Below are positions 6,935 through 13,116 of a stretch of DNA of 13,434 nt, in pieces. The DNA is taken from assembly GCA_035946955.1 (NCBI GenBank), contig DASYYE010000373.1:1-13434 (forward strand). Reading direction: 5' to 3'. The position numbers and the translations under genes are program-made. The stretch is from DASYYE01 sp035946955 (GTDB lineage Bacteria > Actinomycetota > Actinomycetes > Streptosporangiales > Streptosporangiaceae). The notes under the pieces are model-generated. The model searched no databases, was not told where the DNA came from, and saw only the letters and a program-made list of their open reading frames with translations. Positions within the stretch are counted from its first letter, which is position 1; the number at the start of each line of letters is the position of its first letter.

Positions 6935-8458
6935 ATGAGGACACTGACCAGGACGGCGACGGCAAGGGATCCGCAGGTGGCAGGGCAGGTAGCACGCGAG
7001 CGTGCGGTGTCGCGCATGGCGGAAGCTGAGCGGGCCCAGCGTAACCAGGACTCGTGGCGGGGTGAGGACGCGGCGGTTTATTGCCGCGTTTCGCATATCA
7101 AGGACAAAGACCAGACCAGCGTCGACCGGCAGGAGCGCATTGGCCGTACGACAGCCGACGAAAATGGGCTGGTTGTGGCTCATGTGCTGGTCGACCCAAA
7201 CCGGTCGGCGTGGAAGCGTGACCGCAAGCGCCCCGGCTGGGACCGGCTTCTGGAGCTTGCCCGCAGCGGGGCAATACGTCACATCGTCGTATACCACCCT
7301 GACCGGCTGATGCGTCAGCCTTATGACCTTGAGGAACTGCTCAACATCTCTGACCAGTACGGGATCATCCTGCACGGGAAGTCCGGGCACCGGGATTTGA
7401 GCGACCCGGACGACCGGCATTACCTGCGTGGTGAGGTTGCGCATGCCTGCCGTTCCTCGGATGACACCTCGCGCCGGCTGAAAGACGCGATGGTCGACCG
7501 GGCGCGGGACGGGAAACCGCACACCGGGTCACGCCGCTACGGCTATGCCAAGGACGCGGTGACGGTCATCCCGGAAGAGGCGGAAGTCATCCGGTGGATA
7601 TTTGAGAGCTTCCTTGACGGCATGGGCCCCCATGCGATCTGCGAGGATCTGAACCGGCGTGGTATTCCCTCGGCCCAGGGCAAGCAGTGGCACATCTCGC
7701 AGGTTCTGAAACTGCTGGACTCCCGGCATGTGGCAGGCATCCGCGTGTTTCGCGGGGTGGAGATCGGGCCGGGCACGTGGCCGGCGATTATCGATGTCGC
7801 GATGTTCCGGGAAGTGCAGGAACGCCGTTCCTACCGTTCGGCGGTGAACCGGGGCCGGTACGACGCGAAGCGGTATTACCTGTGCCGTGGCCTGGTGTGG
7901 TGCACCAAGTGCGGTCGGCGCATGTCGGGCAAGACCAACGGCGGTTACCCAGTCTATGTGTGTGACAACCGGGCCAGCGGTAAGGCACAAAAGTGTTTCC
8001 GCCGTATCGGCGCCGGCAGGCTGGAAGCCTTTGTCAAAGACGCCGCGCTTGACTTGCTGGAGCACTTGGACATAAATACCCCACAAGCTACGGCCGTGCT
8101 CTCGGCGGACGACCAGACAGCGATTGAGGCTGACCGGGCGGAGATCGCGGAACTGAAAGACATGTGGGACAACCGGGAGATCAACACGGCTGAATACCGG
8201 CAGATGCGCAAGACTGTAGAGGAACGGATCAGGCTCATCGAGGCAAAGACGGTCATCCGGCCCGCCGCTGAAGTGCTGGACGGCATGACCGGCCCGGCAG
8301 CCCGCAAGACATGGGCAGCGCTGGAGAAGGCCGGGGAGGACGAGCGGCTGAACGCCGTACTGCGGTTCCTGTTCGCGGCTGTCCGCATCGGGGAGTCCAA
8401 CGCGCCGAACGGCATGTTCGACTACTCCCGGATAGACATCGAGCAGAACCAGATCTGA
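6935..8458 (+). CDS. Large serine recombinase (site-specific integrase)
   Basis: 507 aa. It would integrate the element by serine-linked double-strand exchange. Order seen: N-terminal resolvase domain with YCRVS (49-53; catalytic S53, R51), VDRQ (63-66; R65) and the HPDRLMR motif (121-127); a recombinase domain at about 196-310 with GYAKDAVTVIPEEAEVIRWIF, the typical ICEDLNRRGIP (235-245), and TWPAIID; a zinc ribbon with C323/C326 and C343/C354; and a coiled coil at about 395-440 ending in a short hydrophobic tail. I chose ATG 6935 because GGTGGG lies 5 bases upstream; GTG 6926 and ATG 7016 are in frame. The ribosome site lies just beyond the attL dyad, so int is read inward from the junction. 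It ends at a strong terminator. Confidence 0.95.
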   Translation: MRTLTRTATARDPQVAGQVARERAVSRMAEAERAQRNQDSWRGEDAAVYCRVSHIKDKDQTSVDRQERIGRTTADENGLVVAHVLVDPNRSAWKRDRKRPGWDRLLELARSGAIRHIVVYHPDRLMRQPYDLEELLNISDQYGIILHGKSGHRDLSDPDDRHYLRGEVAHACRSSDDTSRRLKDAMVDRARDGKPHTGSRRYGYAKDAVTVIPEEAEVIRWIFESFLDGMGPHAICEDLNRRGIPSAQGKQWHISQVLKLLDSRHVAGIRVFRGVEIGPGTWPAIIDVAMFREVQERRSYRSAVNRGRYDAKRYYLCRGLVWCTKCGRRMSGKTNGGYPVYVCDNRASGKAQKCFRRIGAGRLEAFVKDAALDLLEHLDINTPQATAVLSADDQTAIEADRAEIAELKDMWDNREINTAEYRQMRKTVEERIRLIEAKTVIRPAAEVLDGMTGPAARKTWAALEKAGEDERLNAVLRFLFAAVRIGESNAPNGMFDYSRIDIEQNQI

Positions 8459-8474
8459 ACACCGAATCACGCGC

Positions 8475-8508
8475 GAGGGGCCCCGCCGCATCGGCGGGAC
8501 CCCTCTTT
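8475..8508 (+). terminator. Rho-independent terminator of the integrase gene
   Basis: A 14-bp stem, GAGGGGCCCCGCCG (8475-8488) against CGGCGGGACCCCTC (8492-8505), with one mismatch (C8481/A8499) and a CAT loop, followed by TTT. It starts 17 bases after the integrase stop. In the minus direction the stem has no T-run, but it could still separate the convergent traB-side transcripts from int. Confidence 0.85.
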
Positions 8509-8827
8509 CGTGTGTTATCTCTTGCCTGTGCCGGTGTCATCGGTTGCGAGCAGCCGTGCGAGCCGTTTTGCTCCTTCTGGGCTGATCGTGGTGCGGAACC
8601 GGCTGGTCACCCTCCTCAGATGCAACGCGCGGTTCGTGGGGTCATTGTGGGTATAGGCGTTCGCCTCCTCGTGGCTGGACTGTTCGCGTGTGGTCGGCGT
8701 GTGGGCATCACCTCCCCTCGGGCAGACTCGCGGCCTGGTTACTGTGCGTGGTTGTCCGCGTGCATGTGCACGGCGTGTGTGTGGCCCTACGCGCGCAGGC
8801 GCGCGCGGGCCGTGCACGGACAAACCA
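8509..8827. other. Gene-poor interval between int and traB with two doubtful minus-strand mini-ORFs
   Basis: About 320 bases downstream of traB on its own strand. Two small frames could be genes. At 8708-8616 a 30-residue Arg/Pro-rich peptide (MPTRRPHANSPATRRR...) starts beside GGGGAGGTG. At 8610-8515 a GTG frame (VTSRFRTTISPEGAKRLARL...) directly abuts AGGAGG, which is too close for a good ribosome site; its frame is open upstream to traB and reads NDPTNRALHLRRVTSRFRTT. The second looks more protein-like but has no well-placed start. The palindrome CCGTGCACGG is at 8810-8819. I recognise nothing else. Confidence 0.3.
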
Positions 8828-10768
8828 TCACTCACGGTCACCACGGGGGCGGCGTGGCCGGCCGGGTGGCCGCCCGTCCGGTGGCCGCGACGGTGGCCGC
8901 CCACCGGGCGGCCCAGCGGGGCCGGGGACGGCCCGCCAGTGGCCGCGTATGGTCTGGACAGCCCGCCCGGTGCTGGCCAGTTCGCGCAGCCGGTAGTACA
9001 CCCACCGGCGGCCCATCCCGGTCGCGGTCATCAGCTCCGCGACCGGCGTGCCGTCGGGCCCGGCACTGACCAGGGCGTCCCACAGCGCCATCTCCGGGTC
9101 GGCTTGTCCCTCGGCATGGGCTGGGGCCGGTTCGCTGTCCTGCGGGCCTCTGGGCGCGTCGTGGTGAGTGCTGGGCGGCCTGGCTGGCAGCCATGGCCGT
9201 GTGTGGGTGTGGGTGGTGGCCTGGCGGGTTACCTGGTCGTCGGCGACCAGGTAAGCCCGGTACCGCTCCGGCACGGTGTGCTCTGGCGCGGAAAACAGGA
9301 ACGCACCCGACTGGGTGAGCACATGCGCGTACCATCCCGCCGTGAATGCGCCCTGCCCGAGGATCAGGTCGACGTCACGGCGTTCCCGGACGCGCAGGCA
9401 TATCCGCACGTCCATTTGCGACCGCACCGCGCCTTTGCCCATCGCGGCCTGAGTTGGCCGCTGGGTCGCGGCTATCAGGTTGACCGCGACGGCACGACCA
9501 CGGCGCGCTATGGAGTCGGCGCAGTCGTGGGATTCTTCCGGAAGTTCGGCGTATTCATCGACGACGATCACCAATGCCGGGTTATCTGGGGATGGTTCCC
9601 AGACTCGTTTGCCGTACGCGGCCATGCGTGCGGCCCGGTGGTTGACCCATGCCACCGCGTCCCGGAATAGCTCATTTGCTTCCTGTGGTGTGGTAGCGAG
9701 CGGTCGGCCGAGACAGGCCGCCCAGGGCTGGAGTTCCATTCCCCCTTTCAAGTCCACGCCCCAGATCACCACATCCGGGCACGCCACGAGCACGGCAAGG
9801 ATGATATTCAGGATTCCCGACTTCCCCGCGCCGGTCGTGCCACCAATCAGCACGTTGCGGCGCAGGATCAGCACGGCTACGGTCTGGCCGTCTTCGGACA
9901 GTCCCAGTGTTACCGGTTTCGTGATGGATGTGTTTGCGGTGCCGGGCCAGGGGATCGGCTGGGCGTGCGGGTCGGTTTCGGCTACGCGCAGGATGAACCG
10001 GTCGGCTTTGGCTGGGTCTGGGATCACCCGTGCGCTTCCTGGGCGCAGGCCAAGCCCGGATTCAATCGCGGGCACCTGGTTGACCGCGTGCGCTGCCGTC
10101 GTTCCTTTCCGAAGCGCCACGCGGGCGGTCCAGCCCCACACATCCACCACAATCGATGTGATGCGGGAGCCAGGCAATCCCATGTTTTCCGCGATGGCAG
10201 GCCAGGTTTGGATGGTGCGCAGCGCACGTACTTTCGCGCGCCTGCGACGGTGCGCCCACCACGGAATCCCGAGTACAACCGTGGAAATGACCGCGACCTG
10301 TGGCAGTGGTTTCGTTACTGGGCTCAGGGCGGTGGCTGCCGCCAGCCAGCCACCGCTTACCGCGATAATTGCTGTGACATATGCCCGTTCCGCGGGGCGG
10401 TCGATTCCGCATTTCTCCCACGTCCGCGCGAGCAGTCCTGCCGTGATCCGCCCGGCTGGGCGGGTCCACAGAATCCGGTGCGGGATACCGAGCACCACAA
10501 CCGCCAGTCCGGTAATCCCGGCAATGACTGGCCAGGCGGCCCGGTGGCCGTGGTGCAGCTCTGCTGCCGCGATGAACGCGGCAGCGGTAACGAGGAATGG
10601 GAGAAATGCCGAACGGTGCCGGTAAGCCCACCGCCCCACCGCAGCGGCCACCACGGGCCACCACGGTTCATAAGGGGCCGGGAACAAGACCGGGTAGCCG
10701 CCGCGACGGCCACGGAACGCCCGCCGCATGTCCCGCCGGTAACGCCGGTACGGGTCACGGTGACTCAT
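8828..10768 (-). CDS. TraB/FtsK-SpoIIIE-type DNA translocase (conjugal transfer)
   Basis: 646 aa ATP-driven double-stranded DNA pump; in actinomycete conjugative elements a single protein of this type carries DNA between mycelial cells. N-terminus: basic, then hydrophobic segments at about 54-70, 79-95, 129-149 and 157-171. Motor: Walker A GGTTGAGKS (309-317), GVDLKGG (337-343), Walker B LVIVVDEY (399-406, D404/E405), and AATQRP (433-438). A winged-helix domain (about 559-613, VAELMTATGMGRRWVYYRLREL) takes the place of FtsK gamma and would read a DNA signal. A Pro/Arg tail (614-646) follows. ATG 10768 overlaps the upstream gene's TGA (ATGA) and is preceded by GGGGGTGG. A GTG 36 bases upstream is less likely. 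Last clear gene of its operon. Confidence 0.9.
   Translation of the reverse strand: MSHRDPYRRYRRDMRRAFRGRRGGYPVLFPAPYEPWWPVVAAAVGRWAYRHRSAFLPFLVTAAAFIAAAELHHGHRAAWPVIAGITGLAVVVLGIPHRILWTRPAGRITAGLLARTWEKCGIDRPAERAYVTAIIAVSGGWLAAATALSPVTKPLPQVAVISTVVLGIPWWAHRRRRAKVRALRTIQTWPAIAENMGLPGSRITSIVVDVWGWTARVALRKGTTAAHAVNQVPAIESGLGLRPGSARVIPDPAKADRFILRVAETDPHAQPIPWPGTANTSITKPVTLGLSEDGQTVAVLILRRNVLIGGTTGAGKSGILNIILAVLVACPDVVIWGVDLKGGMELQPWAACLGRPLATTPQEANELFRDAVAWVNHRAARMAAYGKRVWEPSPDNPALVIVVDEYAELPEESHDCADSIARRGRAVAVNLIAATQRPTQAAMGKGAVRSQMDVRICLRVRERRDVDLILGQGAFTAGWYAHVLTQSGAFLFSAPEHTVPERYRAYLVADDQVTRQATTHTHTRPWLPARPPSTHHDAPRGPQDSEPAPAHAEGQADPEMALWDALVSAGPDGTPVAELMTATGMGRRWVYYRLRELASTGRAVQTIRGHWRAVPGPAGPPGGRPPSRPPDGRPPGRPRRPRGDRE
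8854..8946. repeat. Cluster of GTGGCCGC repeats at the 3' end of traB (possible clt)
   Basis: GTGGCCGC occurs at 8866, 8881, 8893 and 8939, and GTGGCCGG at 8854. They lie in the part of traB that encodes the end of the winged helix and the Pro/Arg tail. Streptomyces TraB proteins bind clusters of short direct repeats (8-bp TRS in clt loci) through their winged helix, so this could be the transfer locus. Skewed codon use in a Gly/Pro/Arg stretch is an alternative explanation, and single copies occur elsewhere, for example in qcrB and qcrA. Confidence 0.4.
9229..9254. repeat. 26-base near-palindrome inside traB
   Basis: TTACCTGGTCG (9229-9239) and CGACCAGGTAA (9244-9254) are perfect 11-bp inverted repeats around TCGG. 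On the coding strand they encode part of YLVADDQVT, just after the motor domain. A perfect stem this long in coding sequence is unusual; it could be a protein-binding site or an RNA hairpin. Confidence 0.6.
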
Positions 10769-11073
10769 ACCAGCCACCCCCGATCGTGTTCGGGGAGTTC
10801 CCATCGCGGGTAGTTCAGTGGGTTATCTTCGCCGTCTGCTGCCGCGCCTAGCGCCGCAGACATCGCGGCGCGCAGGTTCGCGTTTTCCAGCCGTATTCTG
10901 GCTAGCTCGTCACACAGGACAGCGAGGGTTGAGAGGAGCGCCGCGACATCGCAGACAACCGCTGTCACGGCGGGGTCGCACTGTGGGCACGGGGGGATGC
11001 CCGTGAGCGCGGTCAGGTGTGTGCTGATTTCCTCCACATTGAGGGAGGGATATGCCTTGGGGTTATTGTCCAT
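10765..11073 (-). CDS. Hypothetical element protein with C-x2-C and coiled coil, upstream of traB
   Basis: 102 aa, not recognised. It has a C29-P-Q-C32 pair near the N-terminus, a helical, heptad-like stretch at about 44-78 (LLSTLAVLCDELARIRLENANLRAAM) that should form a coiled coil, and a polar end with PLNYPRWELPEHDRGW. The ATG at 11073 has a strong GGAGGT 4 bases upstream; the GTG 6 bases earlier overlaps that ribosome site. Its TGA overlaps the traB ATG by 4 bases, so the two are translationally coupled and the protein probably acts with or regulates the translocase. That role is inferred from position only. Confidence 0.75.
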   Translation of the reverse strand: MDNNPKAYPSLNVEEISTHLTALTGIPPCPQCDPAVTAVVCDVAALLSTLAVLCDELARIRLENANLRAAMSAALGAAADGEDNPLNYPRWELPEHDRGWLV

Positions 11074-11119
11074 GGGCACCTCCGATCATCGCAGGGACAG
11101 GTCATAGGCGTTCCTTTCT

Positions 11120-11153
11120 CGTGTCCCGCACACCCGGTGGCGTGCGGGACACG
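11120..11153. repeat. Perfect 12-bp hairpin upstream of the 102 aa gene
   Basis: CGTGTCCCGCAC (11120-11131) pairs with GTGCGGGACACG (11142-11153) around a 10-base loop. It lies between the 59 aa and 102 aa genes, 47 bases before the latter's start. No T-run follows on either strand, so it may be an RNA processing or stability element or an attenuator. Confidence 0.6.
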
Positions 11154-11205
11154 TCCGTGGTAGGTTCATTCCTTGTGGTTTCCTTCCTTATCGGTGCCGG
11201 CTGGT

Positions 11206-11385
11206 TTAGAGCAGGTGCAGCAGGCTATGGAATACCGAGTGGACCACACTGGCCATGCTGGACGATGCCAGGTAGAAGCCGAACGCGACGCAGACCAGCG
11301 CATGCCACACACGCAGGCCCGCGTAACGGCACAGCACGAATACCGCCACGCCCAGCACGGCCACAACCGACAGAGTTACCGTCAA
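11206..11385 (-). CDS. Small two-helix membrane protein of the transfer operon (Spd-like)
   Basis: 59 aa from a TTG start. The reason for this start is a very strong ribosome site, AAAGGAGGTGA, with GGAGG (11397-11393) 7 bases before TTG 11385; no ATG or GTG is as well placed. Sequence: hydrophobic segment 3-19 (VTLSVVAVLGVAVFVLC), a short basic loop (RYAGLR), a second segment about 26-40 (VWHALVCVAFGFYLA), then a Ser/His-rich amphipathic end. Small hydrophobic proteins beside traB in actinomycete plasmids and AICEs are often spread (Spd) proteins, which act in movement of the element within the mycelium; the link here is by size, topology and position, not by a recognised motif. Confidence 0.65.
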   Translation of the reverse strand: MTVTLSVVAVLGVAVFVLCRYAGLRVWHALVCVAFGFYLASSSMASVVHSVFHSLLHLL

Positions 11386-11422
11386 CCAATCACCTCCTTT
11401 TACTTCCCGGCAGTAATAGTCC

Positions 11423-11447
11423 CCGCGACGGCTAACCGTCGTCGCGG
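11423..11447. repeat. 8-bp hairpin over the stop codon of the 45 aa gene
   Basis: CCGCGACG (11423-11430) and CGTCGCGG (11440-11447) pair perfectly; the TAG of the Cys-rich gene lies in the loop. No T-run follows on the minus strand. It lies 37 bases before the next gene's TTG, so it may tune readthrough or mRNA decay. Confidence 0.45.
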
Positions 11448-11569
11448 TATGCCCGCCTGGCCTTCCTCCGTGACCAGCGGGCACGGTTGATGCATTTCAC
11501 GCACGCGAGCGCGCCGTCTTTCGCCTCCGCGCCGCACATACACGCACGCCCGGCACGGCAGCCGGCCAT
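11432..11569 (-). CDS. 45 aa Cys-rich, zinc-knuckle-like basic protein
   Basis: A tiny gene. The protein has C4, C10-x-C12 and C23-x2-C26, followed by a strongly basic helix (RARWSRRKARRAYRDDG). The CxC...CxxC pairs with about 10 residues between them would bind one zinc ion, and the basic tail suggests contact with DNA or RNA. ATG 11569 has GGGGA about 6 bases upstream; a stronger AGGAGG lies further up but leads only to an ATC codon, and an in-frame TGA bars a longer form. It precedes the 59 aa membrane gene by 46 bases in the same operon. Similar small Cys-Arg proteins are, to my memory, common near traB in AICEs; no function is known to me. Confidence 0.65.
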   Translation of the reverse strand: MAGCRAGRACMCGAEAKDGALACVKCINRARWSRRKARRAYRDDG

Positions 11570-11676
11570 GCGATCCCCGTGGAAGATGGTGTGTCACCTC
11601 CTCTCTGGCCTGGTGGCCTCCTTCCCGGAAACAACTGGTTTGGGCAGCACGACAGCCCCGGGTACCATCGGCCCCG

Positions 11677-11739
11677 GGGAACTGAGGTTCCCTGCCGGGC
11701 CGCCCCGTCGTCCGTTCCCTTGGGCTGGGGCGGCCCGGC
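11677..11739 (-). terminator. Tandem hairpins after the 125 aa gene
   Basis: Reading the minus strand, a perfect 13-bp stem, GCCGGGCCGCCCC against GGGGCGGCCCGGC (arms 11727-11739 and 11694-11706, 20-base loop), starts 6 bases after the 125 aa gene's stop. One base later comes a 6-bp stem, GGGAAC against GTTCCC (11677-11682 and 11687-11692, 4-base loop). There is no T-run, as is common for actinomycete terminators. It probably separates the regulatory pair from the transfer operon. The 11570-11745 gap has no other clear feature except the AGAGGAGGTGACACACC stretch before the 45 aa gene. Confidence 0.55.
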
Positions 11740-11745
11740 TCGCGA

Positions 11746-12123
11746 TTATTCGCGGCTATCTGCGGGCTCACCCCCGTCTTCGCCGTCCGTGCTTTCGCCT
11801 AGCTCCGTCGCGATACGGTCGGCAGCCAGAGCCACGTCTGACACGTCACAGATCTTCTCTGCCCACGGCCAAGCGAACCACCAGCCATCACCAAGCCGTA
11901 TAGCGACAACGCTGTTTTCAAAGTCCGAACCCGCCGGGTTGTCCCCGTATCCGCTATGGACCCTGAGACGCGGCCACACTGAACGGGTGTCCAGGTCGCT
12001 GCGAATCCCCCGCTCAGCAAGTCCCGACTGCAACTCAGTAAGGCAAGCCACGCTCAGGTCCCGGCCTTCTTTCCAGCCAGGTGCAAACGCCACTCGTCCA
12101 ACCGTCGAATTCGGCACGGACAT
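11746..12123 (-). CDS. 125 aa tryptophan-rich hypothetical protein paired with ATPase
   Basis: Small acidic soluble protein, family not named. Landmarks: LTELQSGLAERGIRSDLDT (28-46) like an amphipathic helix, VWPRLRVHS (49-57), FENSVVAIRLGDGWWFAWPWAEKI (68-91) with four tryptophans, then a helix VALAADRIATELG (97-109) and a disordered acidic tail. This pattern of a helix, WPxLRV, and a WWFxWPWAE block resembles small actinomycete proteins I have seen encoded beside ATPase/XRE regulatory genes; their function is unknown to me. Start: ATG 12123 with AAGGGA about 4 bases before; GTG 12126 is an alternative. It follows the ATPase gene by 100 bases on the same strand and is followed at once by tandem hairpins. 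Confidence 0.75.
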   Translation of the reverse strand: MSVPNSTVGRVAFAPGWKEGRDLSVACLTELQSGLAERGIRSDLDTRSVWPRLRVHSGYGDNPAGSDFENSVVAIRLGDGWWFAWPWAEKICDVSDVALAADRIATELGESTDGEDGGEPADSRE

Positions 12124-12223
12124 CACTTCCCTTCGGCGTGCTCGCTCGTTGACTTGAACCCGGCCTGCGCCCGCAGGGTCTGGCGTGATCGATTGGGCGC
12201 AGTCCGGGGGTCTCTATTCGTTC

Positions 12224-12727
12224 TCATGCGCTCACTATTGCATAGACGACTTTCCCGCCCGATGGCAGGAAGAAATGACCCCACTCCTTGCTCTGTGCCT
12301 GAACAAGCATCAGACCCCGGCCGCTTTCGGCGTCAGTGTCCGCATCAGCCAGGACAGGCGGGCTTGGGTCGTGGTCGAAGACCTCGATTACTACGCGGCC
12401 TGGCAGGTGCCGCAAGGTGAGGGATATCCGCTGAACGGCTGTCAGGTCTCCGTACCTGAGCTGTGAAGGGTTGTCCGGGCCGCTTACCATGATCGCGTTC
12501 GTGACTAGCTCAGATGCCAAGAGTTCGGCGGTCTCCACTGTCTCTGGCCACAACCGCCACGCCCGCAATGCTGTATTCACTTGTGCGCGCGCCCAAGATG
12601 GGGAGGTTTTCAGTGCGGCCAGTTCCAAGTACGCGACAGATTCACCTGGAAGTGGTGGTTGTGGATAATCTCCGCCCGAGACCTGGCGGTGGCTACGTAA
12701 GTACCGTTCAATTTCGGGCTGAGCCAA
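12224..12727 (-). CDS. RsbW-like ATP-binding regulatory protein (HATPase, anti-sigma type)
   Basis: 167 aa GHKL-fold ATP-binding protein of the kind used as anti-sigma factors or protein kinases in actinomycetes. Seen: N box ELVTNA (73-78, E73 and N77), G1-like VFDHDPSPP (117-125, D118), and G2-like ESGRGLMLV (134-142). The last beta strands read GGKVVYAIV. There is no histidine-kinase dimerisation domain. The first 45 residues are poorly conserved in type. Start: I prefer TTG 12727, with GGAGG 8 bases upstream; GTG 12736 is an alternative. The frame stays open to 12892, but that part spans a perfect GC hairpin and is probably leader. It faces an XRE gene across a control region; ATPase/XRE neighbours recall Streptomyces abaA/whiJ-type clusters, though no DUF397 gene is seen here. 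Confidence 0.85.
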   Translation of the reverse strand: MAQPEIERYLRSHRQVSGGDYPQPPLPGESVAYLELAALKTSPSWARAQVNTALRAWRLWPETVETAELLASELVTNAIMVSGPDNPSQLRYGDLTAVQRISLTLRHLPGRVVIEVFDHDPSPPVLADADTDAESGRGLMLVQAQSKEWGHFFLPSGGKVVYAIVSA

Positions 12728-12780
12728 CTTGACCACCTCCCTCCACGTCTTTGTGCTGAGATTTGGACCTGTTGTTTGGC

Positions 12781-12814
12781 GGCGGCAGCCCCTGGCTTGC
12801 GCGGGGCTGCCGCC
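12781..12814. repeat. Perfect 12-bp hairpin in the leader of the ATPase gene
   Basis: GGCGGCAGCCCC (12781-12792) pairs with GGGGCTGCCGCC (12803-12814) around a 10-base loop. It lies 54-87 bases upstream of the ATPase start, in what would be the 5' leader. No T-run follows. Attenuator or operator are both possible. The stretch 12728-13116 (389 bases) holds no gene I can support: this hairpin, the ATGTCA-box region and a promoter for the XRE gene are its contents. Confidence 0.6.
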
Positions 12815-12890
12815 TTGCCCATCCACACCGTCCGGACGCGCCAAGGCCCGGAGGCGCTTTGGATAAGTCCCGCGCTCTGCGTTTTTATCC

Positions 12891-13015
12891 ATGTCAAGGA
12901 TGCGCGGTGGATGAGCGATTTACCATGTCAAATCGCATGCTCTTTCCGGTCACTTCATGTCAGTTGGATGACACTGGCATGACATATCGAGTGAGCCACT
13001 GGCAGAGGAATGTCA
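12891..13015. promoter_or_regulatory. Cluster of ATGTCA/TGACAT boxes between ATPase and XRE genes
   Basis: ATGTCA occurs at 12891, 12925, 12957 and 13010 and its inverse TGACAT at 12980. The core TGTCA/TGACA is phased at exactly 11 bases at 12958, 12969 and 12980, one DNA turn apart; the first two form an inverted repeat with a 6-base spacer. The box at 12925 lies inside a second perfect inverted repeat, GCGATTT (12915-12921) and AAATCGC (12930-12936). On the minus strand the first box reads TTGACA. This looks like a multi-site operator for the divergent genes, most simply bound by the adjacent XRE protein. Confidence 0.6.
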
Positions 13016-13053
13016 TGATTGGGGGAACCTCCGCAGTCGACGAGGCTGAGGGG

Positions 13054-13059
13054 TATACT
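13054..13059 (+). promoter_or_regulatory. Possible -10 element for the XRE gene
   Basis: TATACT, close to the TATAAT consensus and preceded by GGGG, lies 57 bases before the XRE ATG. No -35 is evident at 16-19 bases. TAGTCT (13093-13098) is an alternative, nearer -10 of the TANNNT type. Confidence 0.4.
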
Positions 13060-13116
13060 TGGCAGGCGGACTGCGCCTCGCGCAGCATGCGATAGTCTGC
13101 GCACAGGGAGTTAGCA

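Noticed and set aside
8653..8662. ATAGGCGTTC repeated at 8653 and 11104
   Set aside because: Only two 10-base copies in different contexts; too short to claim a functional repeat.
8760..8946. CRISPR-like repetition in the GC-rich stretch
   Set aside because: Repeats are 7-8 bases with irregular short spacing and lie partly in coding sequence; no repeat-spacer structure.
9480..10625. Long plus-strand open frame (381 codons) opposite traB
   Set aside because: Antisense to the Walker motifs of traB; Ser/Arg/Pro-rich translation typical of GC-rich shadow frames.
11086..11169. 27-codon minus-strand ORF (MNLPRTCPARHRVCGTRE...) after AAGGAAGGA
   Set aside because: A perfect 12-bp hairpin explains most of its sequence, and the overlapping frame starting at 11103 (MTCPCDDRRCPW) is equally plausible; neither can be supported alone.
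12127..12223. tRNA-like T-loop (GGGTTCAAGTC on the minus strand)
   Set aside because: The flanking bases do not form a T-stem, and no anticodon or acceptor stem is found around it.
12728..12892. N-terminal extension of the ATPase to the ATG at 12892
   Set aside because: It would translate through a perfect 12-bp GC hairpin with low-complexity residues; TTG 12727 has a far better ribosome site and fits family length.
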